Source of the DNA: Phyllostachys edulis
Taxonomy: Eukaryota > Streptophyta > Magnoliopsida > Poales > Poaceae
DNA: 64,000 nt
Assembly (NCBI GenBank): GCA_036346405.1
Contig: CM070559.1
Span: 41,729,518 to 41,793,517 of the forward strand
Direction of reading: 5' to 3'
Below, piece after piece: positions 13,901 to 27,000 of this stretch. Both the position numbers and the translations under genes were made by a program. Positions within the stretch are counted from its first letter, which is position 1. Each line of letters opens with the position of its first letter. A model generated the notes under the pieces. That model had not been told where the DNA came from. It searched no databases and saw only the letters and a program-made list of their open reading frames with translations.

Positions 13901-14571
13901 AGTAGAAAACTATTCAATATACGCATCATGATCATGGACATGCTAGCAAAGCCACTTTAAGTTAGACTTGTTTTTGGTTTTAAAATGGTTTCAACAGATG
14001 TTTTCAGGATGGTTAGTCCTGTGGGAAAATTGGGCGGTTAGCCATTGTGATTGGAGGATATCCATCACCTTTCTTGGAGGTTATCCACATTATTCAATTG
14101 TCACATAAAATATGATTTTTGTTAATGTATGAAAATGGCCTTGCAATCTATTATGATTATTTAAATTAAACTGCTGTTTACGCAAAATAACCCTGCCAAT
14201 GTCCTTTGTTTACCTTATGCATGCATTACAATTCCATATTGGGTGTAACTTGCGAGCACGGTAGTTGTGCTCATACTTGCTTTATGCAACAAAATTTCAG
14301 GAGAAGACTACTATCAGGACGGTGAGGACACCGATGCCTAGGCTACGCCCAGCATTTACTGTGGGCGGATCGCTCGCCTACTACTATCTTTTTATTTCCT
14401 CTGTGTTATTTACTTATTTATTTGGCTTCATGCCCCATTTGTATCGAACTCTGATTTACTATTAATGAAATGCGAGATTTGGTTATGTTATCATTTTTGT
14501 AATCGTACACCGGAAATCTCGGATCGGTGTATGAACACAGAGGATTCGGGATCTTTCGCTCCTGTCCGACA
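10977..14571 (+). repeat. Gypsy LTR 2 (central, shared)
   Basis: It starts TGTAACAGCCC right after a purine-rich tract (AAGGGGAGG at about 10966-10974) and ends TCCGACA, about 3.6 kb. It serves as 3' LTR for body 1 and 5' LTR for body 2, the expected product of unequal exchange. A 293-codon open frame at 11390-12271 is not kept in LTR1 or LTR3, so it is not a gene. Confidence 0.9.
11687..11694 (+). promoter_or_regulatory. TATA box of gypsy LTR 2
   Basis: TATAAAAG in the context TACCCCTATAAAAGCC, the same position as in LTR1. It would drive transcription of body 2. Confidence 0.65.
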
Positions 14572-14575
14572 AAAG

Positions 14576-14588
14576 TGGTATCGAGCCA
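14576..14588 (+). other. Gypsy primer-binding site, body 2
   Basis: TGGTATCGAGCCA lies four bases after the end of LTR2 and is identical to the site in body 1. Confidence 0.75.
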
Positions 14589-14699
14589 TGTCGCTCAGAG
14601 GACGTGGCCTAGAATTGTCCTAAGGACTTATTTTCAAAAGCAAAAACTATTTTTAGTCTATCCAGAGTCATTCTCAACCTTTCTTTTAAAATGTTTACT

Positions 14700-15150
14700 A
14701 ACTTATCTCTATCTCAAAATTTTAGATGGTCGAGATAATGGACGCTACTTCCCACTTGAGCCTTTATCGAAACCGGCCGAGATACTTTGGGAAATGATGC
14801 AAAGACTGGTTACCGAAGAGGCCAACTTTCCAAGGATTCAAGTACCGTGGAAGAACAAGAATGTGGAGAGTAGAGGTGCTCATCTACTCCAACCTCGCAC
14901 CGACACCGTCTTCCACGCCTTTGACGCTCCGATCCGACGCGACAACTTTGATGATGGCATGCAAGATGCGGCAAGAGAGGCAATCGCCACCTTCGCTACA
15001 CCTACAATCATCGCCTTCAGGCACCGGTTTCATTACTACCCGATGCACATTCCGACCCGACTCGACAAGACTTTCAACTCCGCTAGAGACGAAGATTCCC
15101 CGGCCGACACACCGGTGGATCTCGCTAAGGCTTTGGATTATGCCTACTAA
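14700..15150 (+). pseudogene. Extra ORF upstream of gag, body 2
   Basis: An open frame runs to the stop at 15148-15150. Its in-frame text includes GRYFPLEPL, FPRIQVPWKNKNVE, FHAFDAPIRRDNFDD and QDAAREAIATFATP. No convincing start codon is visible in this frame: the frame opens inside the LTR, and the ATG at 14726 is out of frame. It matches the position of the additional ORF of RIRE3/RIRE8-type elements. It has no catalytic motif that I recognise, and its function is unknown. Confidence 0.5.
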
Positions 15151-15476
15151 ACACCTTGAATGATTTGCTCACCGCCGTAATGCACTACAGGAGGCGAGGA
15201 GAAGTCAAGACCGTAATCATGAGCTAGCTAGCTACAAGGTCAAGAGACTAGCTCTAGTGAGCCGACTATACTCCTAGTACCCCATAGTTGTTATCTTTCC
15301 TTTAGTTCGATCCTTAGTTGCTAATTATGAGCTACTAATACCTTGTGGTAGCCATAATCTTGAATAAAATAAATTAATAAAAGAATTTCTTGGAAAAATC
15401 GCCTTTTTGTCTTGTATGATCTTGAATTTACCTTTCCTATCTGCTCTACCTCTCCTAATCTTTGGAGTTCTAGCAG

Positions 15477-16565
15477 ATGGTGACCACCGCATCGCGCGAT
15501 GGCGGTGTCCAAGGTCGGGCAACGAAGCGCAGATTATCGAGGATCCTGCAAAGAACCACCACCGCCACCACCAAGGACCAGATTGGCGCCGATGATGGAA
15601 AACCAAAACCATCCGATTAACCTCTTGGCTCGATCCCTCAACAACGTGCGAGATGTGCAAGCAACAACTCTCGATCGCACCACCACCCCCACCAGCAGAG
15701 ATTGACCATGGCAGATTTCATGCGCATGCGCCCACCGACATTCTCCAAAGAAAGACAGAGCCGATGGATGCCGATGATCGGATTCGTGCTATCGGAAAGA
15801 AGCCGGATATCACTCGATGTCTCGATCGTGAGAGAGTCCTGCTTTGCCTCTCACCAACTCACCGGTCCCAAGATCGGAATGGTGGGATAACTACAACATC
15901 TCCCATGCCGACGCACAGACTATCTCTTGGCGGAGTTTGTGCGGCTTTCCGCCATGCACATATCCCCGCAGGATAATGACCCTAAAGAAGAAAGAGTTCC
16001 ACGCTACAAACAAGGCAACCGCGACAAGGTGAATACTGCACAAGTTCAACCAAATTTTGCTCGCTATGCCCCAGCAGACGTGGCTAGTGATGAAGAAAGG
16101 CAAGAAAGGTTCATGGATGGTTTGAACGATGAGATCTCGATCACCTGGTCTCCAATGACTACACCGACTTCCAAAGCAGCTTAGTGAATAAAGCTTTTCG
16201 CCAGAGGCCAAACATCCGCAGATGGAGAACTGCAAGGAGGATGGCCGCTCGAAGTTCAACTCGAGGGCAACCCAAGCCTCGCTTTGCTCACCTCACCACC
16301 TCGAGAATGGAAGGTTCGATCTTCTACACCCAGAGCTCCAATGCAAAGCCAAATGCCCAACTCTTCCGGCTTCGCAACAATGCATCTGCGAGCGGTTTAA
16401 CAGAAGAACCCAACTTCATCAAGCAGGGGTGACATGCTTCCATTGCAACGAGATCGACATTATGCCAACAAGTGCCCAAGAAGCGGCGATCGCAACACCA
16501 ATCAAAGCAAGATCGAGTACCAACCACGGCGGCACCCCAAAGCCGCAGCGAGGCCACGAAGGGCG
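15477..16565 (+). pseudogene. Gypsy gag, body 2 (frameshifted)
   Basis: It begins at ATG 15477. The gag domain reads through several frames: MADFMRMRPPTFS at 15708, DRERVLLCLSPTHRS near 15825, a frame with FRHAHIPAG ending at 15976, and DEERQERFMDGLNDEIS at about 16090. The CCHC knuckle straddles a frameshift near 16434-16475 (CFHCNE, then HYANKCPRSGD). Body 1 has the same domain order. It would encode the structural capsid protein of the element. Confidence 0.8.
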
Positions 16566-16639
16566 TGTGAACCACGCCACAACAGAGGAAGCTCAGCAAG
16601 ACCAGATGTCGTGCTTGATGCGTTTCGTTAATATGATAC

Positions 16640-19600
16640 CGCATCGCTTCTGTTTGATTCCGAGCTTCGATTCTTTTGTATCCAATAAGTTTGTGGGCAA
16701 AAATGGGTTACATATTTCTCCATTAAGTAATCCTATGATAATCCATTCCCGGGCTCGTAAATGAGAACCAGCCTCTATGCCCGAATCTTACCCTGGAGAT
16801 ATCCGGAGTTTCCTTCATGGCATACTTAATAGTCCTGCATTCTCAAGGTCCGGATGTAATACTTGGAATGGACTGGCTAGCCAAGAATCAAGGACGGATA
16901 GATTGTGCCAATAGGTCTATTACTCTCACCAATGAGGAAGGAGTCACGGTTGAATTCAAGCCCAAGACCTGCATCGAGAAAGTTCCATTCGACCAAATGA
17001 AGGAATTAAAGCTTGAAGATATACCAATAGTGCAAGAATTCCTGATGTTTTTCCCCGATGATCTACGGCATGCCACCGGACAGGACGCTATGTTCTTAAT
17101 TGACTTAGTCCTGTGGACCGCTCCAATCTCGGCGACCTTCTGAGAATGCCTACCAATGAATTGGCGAGATGAAGAAACAAATTGAAGAATTATGGAGCAA
17201 GGGATATATTCGACCCGCCATCACCTTGGGGAGCACTGTATTATTTGTCAAGAAGAAGGACAATAGTATGAGGATGTGTGTGGATTATAGGTCACTCAAT
17301 GAAGTGACAATCAAAAACAAGTACCCGCTACCTAGGATCGACGATCTGTTCGATCAACTGAAAGGAGCAAGTGTATTCTCGAAGATTGATTTGAGATCTG
17401 GCTATCACCAATTGAAGATCAGACCAGAAGATATTCCGAAGACAGCTTTCACCACCAGATATGGGTTGTACGAGTTTACAGTAATGTCTTTCGGTTTGAC
17501 GAATGCCCCTGCTTATTTCATGAATATGATGAACAAAGTGTTCATGGAATTCTTGGATAAGTTTGTGGTTGTTTTCATCGATGACATTCTTATCTATTCA
17601 AAGAATGAAGAAGAACATGAGGACCATCTCAGGATAATTTTGGGAAAACTCAGAGAGCACCAGCTTTATGCCAAATTCAGCAAGTGCGAATTTTGGCTAA
17701 GTCAGGTGGCATTCCTTGGACATATTGTGTCATCGGGAGGGGTGGCAGTAGATCCAGCTAAAGTCGAAGCAGTAATGGATTGGAAACAACCCAAGTCTGT
17801 CACCGATGTGAGAAGCTTCCTTGGATTGGCTGGGTATTATCGCAGATTCATTGAAGGTTTCTCCAAGATAGCAAGACCCATGACTCAACTTCTAAAGAAG
17901 GAAAAGAAATTTGAATGGACAGATGCTTGTGAGGAAAGTTTCCAAGAACTGAAGACGAGATTAGTTTCAGCACCTGTATTGGTCCTACCAGATATACACA
18001 AGGATTTTGTGATTTTCATGACGATCTCGCCAAGGACTCCTACTGTGTAATCGATGCAAGAAGGCAAAGTCGTCGCTTATGCATCCCGTCAGTTGCGGCC
18101 ACATGAAGGGAATTATCCAACTCACGACCTGGAGTTAGCAGCGATTGTCCATGCCTTGAAGATCTGGCGACATTACCTCATCGGTAACCGCTGTGAGGTT
18201 TTCACGGATCATAAGAGTTTGAAGTACATCTTTACCCAGTCTGACCTTAATCTCCGTCAGAGAAGATGGCTGGAATTGATAAAGGATTATGACCTTGAGA
18301 TCCATTACCATCCGGGCAAGGCAAATGTAGTTGCGATGCCCCGAAAGCGTAAAGGCGACAGCAATACCATTTTGGTTCAGGAGAATCAGCCAGAGTTATA
18401 TGAAGAATTGAAGCATCTGAACTTGGAGATTGTTGAGCAAGGATGTGTGAATGCGTTGGAAGTTCAACCAACACTTCAGAGTCAGATCAAAGAAAAGCAA
18501 TTGGTAGATGAAGACATCAAGGAGATCAAGAAGAATATGAGAAGAGGCAAAGCTTCAGGATTCACCAAGATGAGGAAGGAACAGCAGGTTCGGAGCCGCA
18601 TCTGCGTCATCGGATCGCCAGGATTTAAAGCATCGATTCAAGGAAGCCCATGAGTCGCCTTTTATTCCATTCACCCTAGCAAGACCAAGATGTACCAGAT
18701 CTTAAGGAAAGATATTGGTGGGTCAAGATGAAGCGGAAATTGCCGAGTTCAGAGTCTGCTTGTGATGTGTGTCACGAGTCAAGGCGAACATCAAAGACCC
18801 ACCGGTTTGTTACAACTGCTATCGATCCCCGAGTGGAAGTGGGAAGAAGTTGGTATGGATTTCATCACCGACTTCCTAGGACTCGATCAGATGTGATTCC
18901 ATCTGGGTGATAATTGATCGGTTAACTAAAGTAGCTCATTTCCTTCCAATAAGACCACCTACCCGAGCAAAGAAGTCATGTAATTGTATATGGCCAAGAT
19001 AGTCTGTGCGCATGGAGTACCCAAGAAGATCGTGGTCCGACAGAGGATCACGCTTTACGCCAAGATTTTGGCAGAGTCTCGCATGAAGCTTTGGGAACCA
19101 GACTCAATTTCAAGATCGCATATCATCCGCAGACGGATGGCCGACCGAACGAGTCAACCAGATTCTTGAAGACATGCTTCGAGCCCGCGCTTTGATTACG
19201 GAAAAAGTTGGGACAAGAATCTACCCTATGCACGAATTTTCAGATAACAATAGCTACCAAGCCGCCTTGAGATGTCCCCATTTGAGGCTTTGTATGGCCG
19301 AAATGCGTAACTCCGCTTCTATGGGATGAAGTAGGAGAGCATCGCCTTTGGGCCGAGTTGATCAAAGAAGCCGAAAGCAAGGTTAAGGCAATAAGAGAAC
19401 ATCTCGAAGTAGCTCAAACCCGATGTAAGAGTTATGCCGATAATCGTCGTGAGAGTTGACCTTTCTTTGAAGGAGATTTTGTTTATCTTAGAGTTACTCC
19501 ACTCCGAGGAGTAAGAAGGTTCCAACCAAAGGAAAACTTGCACCCAGATTTGTGGGACCTTACAAGATATTGGCGAGAAGAGGTGAAGTTGCATATCACC

Positions 19601-19891
19601 GAGCTACAAAGATCTTTATCCGCCATCCACAATGTCTTCCATGTTTCACACCTAAAGAAGTGCCTTCGAGTGCACAAGATCGACCCTTACGAAAGCATTG
19701 ATCTTCAAGAGGACCTCACCTATGTGGAGCAACCGATCAAGATTCTGGACGTCGCAGAGCGTGTCACACGGAACAAGATCATCCGTTCATACAAAGTTCA
19801 GTGGAGCCACCACCCTGAAAGTGAAGCCACTTGGGAGCGGGAAGAGGATATTAAGGCAGGGTATCCCCACCTTCTTGCCGGTCAATCCTGA
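16640..19891 (+). pseudogene. Gypsy pol, body 2: protease-RT-RNase H-integrase-chromodomain
   Basis: Protease end: DVILGMDWLAKNQGRID at 16853-16905. RT is continuous at 17169-18050, with VDYRSLNE, DLRSGYHQ and the catalytic VVVFIDDILIYSK; the palm and connection domains look complete. One indel near 18048 separates it from RNase H (18054-18653; FTDHKSLKY, YHPGKANVV). The integrase (about 18660-19300) is frameshifted in many places, leaving VGMDFITDF-like and YMAKIVCAHGVPKK pieces. A chromodomain is open at 19538-19891 (RVTRNKIIRSYKVQW, EATWEREEDI). Chromodomains of this group are thought to guide integration toward heterochromatin (family knowledge). Confidence 0.9.
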
Positions 19892-19927
19892 ATCTCGGGG
19901 TCGAGATTCCCTTAAGGGGGGGAGGTT

Positions 19928-22900
19928 TGTAACAGCCCAAAATTTCAAATTTAGTTAAAGTTTAAAACTTATTTGAATTTGTGAATTTTCTGAAATTTTA
20001 AAAGCTTGTCTTTAAATTGTTTAAAGCCAAAAAGAAATTTAAATTCAAAATCTATTGTCAACCTTAACTTGGAATAATTTTATTTAGGTCCACAACAATT
20101 CTAAGAACTTATGTGATTTTTCCTAGAATTTTTGGGATTAATCTGCTATTTTCTAGAGCCTAAATGAATTAATCTGGTTATGTTAAATTGAGAAATCAAT
20201 TAAAATCCTTAAATCCTTTCGGGTCAAACCATCCCGCCTACTCACTTATCACCCACACCGCCTTTCTACCCAAAGACGTTCTTGGCCCCCATCTCTCTCA
20301 TCCCATCTTCCTCTCTCTCCACCGTTGATCGCAAGATCCGTGACCCGCATCGCGCCACGCCCCACCTCATCCTAGCCGTCGGATTCTAATCCTACCGCCG
20401 CGCTTTCTTCTCCCTCGCCTTCGTCCTCGCAGGCGAGCGTTCGCCGCCATTGCCACGCTACCGAGCTCACATTCGGCGTCTAACCACCCCGACCCTTACG
20501 CTGCGTGCGCGCCACGAACCGCCCGCACGAACCGCCCCCCCCTCGCCTCTCTCCTCTTTCTTTCCGCGGCGCCACTCGCCGCCAACGGTCGCGACGATCC
20601 CCACGATCCTCGCCGCCTCGGAGCCCCGCTACCCTATAAAGCCACCCGGGCGCCTCCACCGCAACTCAACCCCACCAACCATCGCCCTCCTCCTCTCAGA
20701 AGGCCGAATTTTGAGGTTCTCACCGCGCGAATTCCGTTCTTCTCCGATTCCGCGCCGTCGTCCCGCTTGACCCCGACCACATCTTCGCACCACCGTCGTT
20801 CGCGGGAGCCGAGCACCGTCCACGCCGCCGAGCTCCACGGAACCCTCCTTCACCGTCGACCCAGCGCGCCCGCTCAAGCTTCGCCACCGACGCCGTTTCG
20901 CCACACCCTCGCGCATCTCCGGTGAGCATCATCCTCGGCGTCCTCCTCTCGCTTGGTTGGCACCACGCACGCTGGCCAGGCGCCAGAAGCGCCGGCGAGG
21001 CCGCCACCGTAGTAACGCCGGCGTTTTGCCAGCATGGCATGGCAGCAGGCGCCACCTCGGCCACCAAGACAAAGCCACGCCAAAGACCCAATCCCACGTG
21101 GCGCCACGTGGCGCCCACGTCACACACACGCACCACCCTCCAAAGGTGTGCCAAGGCCCGTGGACTTGGTCCACATGAGCCGCGTCTCGACACAAGGGCC
21201 CGCGTCGCCAGATCTTTTAATTTCTTTTAAATCCCAGAAATTCTTCGCTGACGCCAGCCTTGCGCATTAATAGATTTTTCTTTAGAAAAATAATTCAGAA
21301 ATTGATTTAAATAATGATTTAGGATTTAATTTGTAAAATTCATAACTTTTGCATTCTCGATTCCAAATTAGGTGATTCCAATTTCTAAAATTGTATAAAA
21401 TTAATACCTAGCTAAATAAAATATAAAAATTTGAATTGCAGTAAGTTTAAACTGTCTGTTTGAATTTGAAATAATTTAAACCACTAATTCAGAATTAAAC
21501 TTGTAAAATTCATATCTTTTGAACCATAATTCCAAAGTAGATGATTCAAGTTGCTAAAATCTTAGAAAATTATTATCTAACTAAATAAAATATAGTTATT
21601 CAATTTGGAGTTCAGTTTGGTTATGTTTTAGAATTTAGAAATCCATTTAAATTCCAAATTTAAATTAAAAGTTGTAAAATTCATATCATTTGAATTCCAA
21701 CTCCAAATTTAGTGAATTAAAATTTCTAAAATTTTATAAAAAGATTATTTAGCTTGATAAATTAGAATTGGTCTATTTGGAATTAGTTGAAATTGTCATG
21801 TTAACTTAAACTATTTAGTTTGCAAATTTAGAATTTAAACTTGCAAAGGTCATATCTTTTATTTCATATTTCCAAATTGAATGTTTCAAACTTATAAGGT
21901 CTTATAAGATTATTATCTAGCTAAATAAAATATAATTATTTTATTTGGAGTTAGTTGGAATTAATGTCTTGTCTTTACTTGAATTTCAATTGATTGTCGA
22001 TTTTCACGCTTAGATTACTTATTTATTCCGGGAATTTGATTCTTCCGAAGAATTAGAATTTCAAGACTTCAGCGAAGGCAAGTTATACTTTGATCATCTT
22101 GCACCTACTATTTTAAAGTTATTTAAATTCAGTTTTCAAATTACTAAGTGCATGCATACTTTTATTCAAGTATTTTTAAATTCCTGTTTAAATGATTAGA
22201 TATTCCAACTATCCTTGTATGGCCAATATTGAATATTGAAATGTCATCCCTTGTCCCCATAGATAAATTGTTTGGAAATGCTTAGCAAATGCTTAGACCA
22301 TGATTTTGATTTTGGGGAGGATTTAGCCAAATTTTTACAAACTTGTTTCAACTTGAACCTATGGTATTGTTTTACCATAGGATTGTTGTAAAGGTGGTTT
22401 TACTAAATAAAATAAAGAGGATTTGGACTTGGGCGTAACGGATGAAAGGTGGGTGCAGGTTTATGCACGGGTTTAATCTGGTTAGGATTTAAGCCCAGGG
22501 TTTAATTTGAAAGACGCCTAAGTCAATTAAGGACCGCCTTTGAGCTGCCTTTGCTATGCCAAAACGCACCACCACATGTCCTGTATGGGAAGGACTGGCT
22601 TAATAATTTGGGATACCTCATAGATATTCGTGCCATGTTGTATGAGTGGGTGTTGGTTAGACAAGAGTCCCACATGGCGCAAGAGGGGCTCCTGAGGATG
22701 GTTAGTCCAATGGAAGCGAAACCTTAGCGGGCATGAGTATTGTGAGGTAGATCATTGTAACGGCCTTGTGATATTTGTTCATCACACGCCTTAGGAAGCG
22801 TGGATTGGCCGACACAAAGAGTATAATATCTCGTGTGGGTAAAGCTGCATAAACTCTGCAGAGTAGAAAACTATTGAATAGCCGTCATGATCATGGACAT

Positions 22901-23530
22901 GCTAGCAAAGCCACTTTAAGTTAGACTTGTTTTGGTTTTAAAATGGTTTCAACAGATGTTTTCGTGATGGTTAGTCCTGTGGGAAAATTGGGCGGTTAGC
23001 CATTGTGATTGGAGGATATCCATCACCTTTCTTGGAGGTTATCCACATTATTCAATTGTCACATAAAATATGATTTTTGTTAATGTATGAAAATGGCCTT
23101 GCAATCTATTACGATTATTTAAATTAAACTGCTGTTTACGCAAAATAACCCTGCCAATGTCCTTTGTTTACCTTATGCATGCATTACAATTCCATATTGG
23201 GTGTAACTTGCGAGCACGGTAGTTGTGCTCATACTTGCTTTATGCAACAAAATTTCAGGAGAAGACTACTATCAGGACGGTGAGGACACCGATGCCTAGG
23301 CTACGCCTGACGATTTATTGCCTCGTGGCGGATCGCTCGCCTACTACTATCTTTTTATTTCATTGTGTTATTTACTTATTTATTTGGCTTCATGCCCCAT
23401 TTGTATCGAACTCGATTTACTATTAATGAAATGCGAGATTTGGTTATGTTATCATTTTTGTAATCGTACACCGGAAATCTGGATCGGTGTATGAACACGA
23501 GGATTCGGGATCTTTCGTTCCCGTCCGACA
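19928..23530 (+). repeat. Gypsy LTR 3 (outer right)
   Basis: It starts TGTAACAGCCC after GGGGGGGAGG and ends TCCGACA, about 3.6 kb, highly similar to LTR1 and LTR2. After it comes AGGGCACATG. The target duplication AAGGG overlaps or has lost one A at the LTR end, compatible with a homopolymer miscount. Confidence 0.9.
20635..20641 (+). promoter_or_regulatory. TATA box of gypsy LTR 3
   Basis: TATAAAG at the same LTR position as the TATA boxes in LTR1 and LTR2, one A shorter. It could fire outward into the copia tail. Confidence 0.5.
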
Positions 23531-24021
23531 AGGGCACATGTCAAATGCCTTGATCCACAGAGATTGTTTTAATATACTAGTGTTTTGATGGAGACCGTTA
23601 AGGTTGAACATCCACTGAAATGGCTTACACCTATCCACAATCGCACAATGGACTAAGCCTTGAATTGACAGCTTTGTGTGAATAAGTTTCACTTAAGTCC
23701 TTAATCGATACTAGGTCGCCAGCATCCCATGGGTTGGAGCATATAAGTCATACTCCTGGCCTATTCATGAGCTTCCTAGAAATTACCCTATTTCATAGAC
23801 TGTGACTAGCAGTCGGGCTCATATAGGTGTGTTCTTTCAAGATCGCTCTCAGAGGCAAAGATCTTTGCTTTAACAAGCCACATAACACATTAAGATAAAA
23901 ATCAACCTGCCATACATATTTAGGAGAGAATTGCATCTCCAATGGAGTGGGTCTATAAAGGTACTCTCCTCCCAGTTAACCAATAGCTTGTTTTGCCAAT
24001 CTTACTTCACAGGATCTCCGA

Positions 24022-27000
24022 TCACATAAGATGGGTTACCACTATGGTATAACTCACGTGGGTCTCAAACCCATCTCCCTTGATGCATTGTCTATCACAT
24101 TTCGTGATAAACCCTTTGTGAAGGGATCTGGCCAGATTCTTAGTTGTTTGGATATAATCCAAAGCTATTACTCCGAGTTTCTCATTTTTCTAACAGACTT
24201 GGTCTTCTCTTCACATGTCTTGATGATTTCATATTATCCTTAGAATCTGTTCACCTTGACAATCACACCGATTGTCACAATTCATCGTAATAGCGATGAT
24301 GGTTTTTCAACCACCGCAAATCCATCAAGAGCTCACGGCCATTCGGCTTCAACAAAGGATGATCTAATGCTTGTGAGTTCTGCTTCCATTGTTGACCTCG
24401 TTAAGATGGTCTCGCTGCAAGACTTCCATGAAACAGCGCCACCTTCAAGTAAGAAGACATATCCACTTGTGGCCTTAATCTCATCGAAGATCGATATCCG
24501 GTTTGAATCGCTATAACCCTCCAAAGACTTCGGGTACCCTAATAATGAATGCCATAGCCCATAGTACCCTTTAGATAGCGCATTACCCTCTCAAGAGCAT
24601 ACCAATGATCATCTCCCGGATTGGAAATAAACCGGCTTGGTTTGCTCACAGCAAACGAGATGTCAGGCCTGGTACCGCTAGCTAAATACATGAGTGAACC
24701 AATTATCTGAGAATATCTCAATTGGCCTCTGGCTATTCTCCGATTCTTCCTAAGCAACACGCTAAGATCATAAGGTGTTGGAGAGGGTTTGTAGTCGCTA
24801 TAACCAAAACGACTCAAAACCTTTTCCACATAATGGGATTGCAACAATGTAATCCCACCATCATCACCTCTCAACAGCTTGATGTTCAAGATAACATCAG
24901 CTACTCCCAGATCTTTCATCTCAAAATTCTGAGATAAGAAATCCATGACCTCCTTAATCACATTAAGGTTGGTCCCAAAAATCAGTATGTCATCAACATA
25001 CAGACATAGAATGACTCCCTCGCCCCCACCATGGTGATAATACATACATCTGTCAGCTTCATTCACAACAAAGCCTACAGATGTTAAAGTTCTGTCGAAC
25101 TTTTCATGCCATTACTTAGGTGCTTGTTTAAGACCATACAAAGATTTCAACAACTTGCACACCCTTCCTTCTTGACTATCTACTACAAATCCATCTGGCT
25201 GATCCATGTAAATTTCCTCGTCCAACTCTCCATTTAGGAAAGCCGTCTTAACGTCCATCTGATGAACGAGAAGACCGTGTGAGGCAGCCAGAGATAGTAG
25301 TACTCGAATAGTGGTCAATCTAGCCACAGGTGAATAAGTATCAAAGAAATCTTCGCCTTCCTTTTGGGTATAACCCTTGGCCACAAGCCATGCCTTGTAC
25401 TTCTCGATAGTACCATCAGGCCTAAACTTCTTTTTGAACACCCACTTACATCCTACAGGTTTACAACCATAAGGACGCTCAGTGATCTCCCAAGTTCCAT
25501 TAGAGATAATGGAATCCATTTCATTACGGACTGCTTCCTTCCAAAGATTCAGATCCGGAGAAGCATACGCTTGAAATGGTACTTGGAGTATCATCCATAA
25601 GGTACACAATGAAATCGGGACCAAAAGACTTTGCGATCCTTTGTCTTTTACTCTTCCTTATAGTTTCATTGTCTTCCTCCTCGTGAATTTGCTCAAGGGT
25701 TTGTTCAAAATATTCCATTGGAATGGCAGGTTCAGGAATTGTATCAGGTTCCTAACTCAATGAACTAGGCATATCTTTCATCGGAAAAATATCCTCAAAG
25801 AATGTAGCATCTCTGGACTCCATAATTGTACCAACATGCATGTCAGGTACTCCAGATTTCACCACTAGAAATCTATATCCAACGCTATGGTGAGCATAGC
25901 CTAGAAAACGCAATCAACGATTTTTGGTCCAAATTTACGCTTTTTAGGAATTGGCACATTGACTTTCGCCAAACAACCCCAAGTCGCAAGTATGAAAGTG
26001 ATAGTCTTTTCTTCTCCCATTGTTCATATGGGGTTATCTCTTTATTCTTTGTGGGAATCCTATTTAGAACATGACATGAAGTCAATATAGCCTCCCCACC
26101 ATGCTTTGGAAAGACCCACCGTGTTCAACATGGCGTTAACCAAATCGATTAGAGTCGCGGTTCTTTCTTTCAGAACCCCGCTTGATTGGGGTGAATAGGA
26201 GGCGCCCTCTCATGGATTATACCATGTTCATCACAGAATAAATTGAACTCATTTGAAAAGTACTCTCCACCACGATCGCACCTAACCTTTTTATTTTCCT
26301 TTCAAGTTGGTTCTCACTTTTATAGATTTTAAAGTAGTGAAGAGCTTCATCTTTAGTTTTCAAAAGATACACATAATGTAACCTAGTGGAGTCATCAATC
26401 AAAGTCATAAAATATCTCTTACCACCTTTTGTCAACACACCATTCATCTCACACAGATCTGAATGTATGAGTTCTAATGGTGCCAAGTTTCTTACCTCCG
26501 CAGCCTTATGAGGCTTACGAGGCTGCTTTGATTGCACACAAACTTGACATTTAGAACCTTTGGCAAGGGTGAATTTTGGGATTAACTCTAAACTGGCTAG
26601 CCGCGTCATGCAACCAAAATTAATGTGACAAAGTCGTGAATGCCAAATAGTAGTCTCATTACTACTGCAAACATGGTTCACAATATTATTACATAAATCT
26701 GAAAGAGATAGGCGAAACAAGCCTCCGCACACATAGCTTTTACCAACAAATTGTCCACACTTGGACACTATAAATTTATTGGACTCAAATACCAGTCTAA
26801 AACCATCTCTACACAGAAGAGATCCGCTGACGAGATTCTTATTGATCGATGGCGCATGATTCACGTTCTTCAGTTGCACAATCTTCTCCGAAGTAAACTT
26901 CAGATCGACTGTGCTAACACCATGAACGATGGCATGTGACCCATTCCCCATTAGAACGGTTGAATCCCGAGTGACTGGTAAGAAGAGAATAATGAAATAT

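Larger units (their letters stand above)
2078..23530 (+). mobile_element. Ty3/gypsy chromovirus tandem: three LTRs, two internal bodies
   Basis: The order is LTR1 2078-5661, body 1, LTR2 10977-14571, body 2, LTR3 19928-23530. Each body has a PBS-like TGGTATCGAGCCA just after the LTR, an ORF before gag, gag with a zinc knuckle, and pol in the order protease, RT, RNase H, integrase, chromodomain, then a purine-rich tract before TGTAACAGCCC. Gypsy order (integrase after RNase H) and a C-terminal chromodomain with EATWEREED place it among plant chromoviruses. The long LTRs and extra 5' ORF resemble the Tekay/Del lineage, including rice RIRE3/RIRE8-type elements (family knowledge, not verified here). 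The outer flanks share AAGGG as target duplication, consistent with one insertion later enlarged by recombination. Confidence 0.9.

Noticed and set aside
2078..23530. Explanation of copy differences by cytosine deamination or RIP-like mutation
   Set aside because: The changes are largely indels and rearranged CTG/CAG/CG words rather than C-to-T transitions, and RIP is a fungal process.
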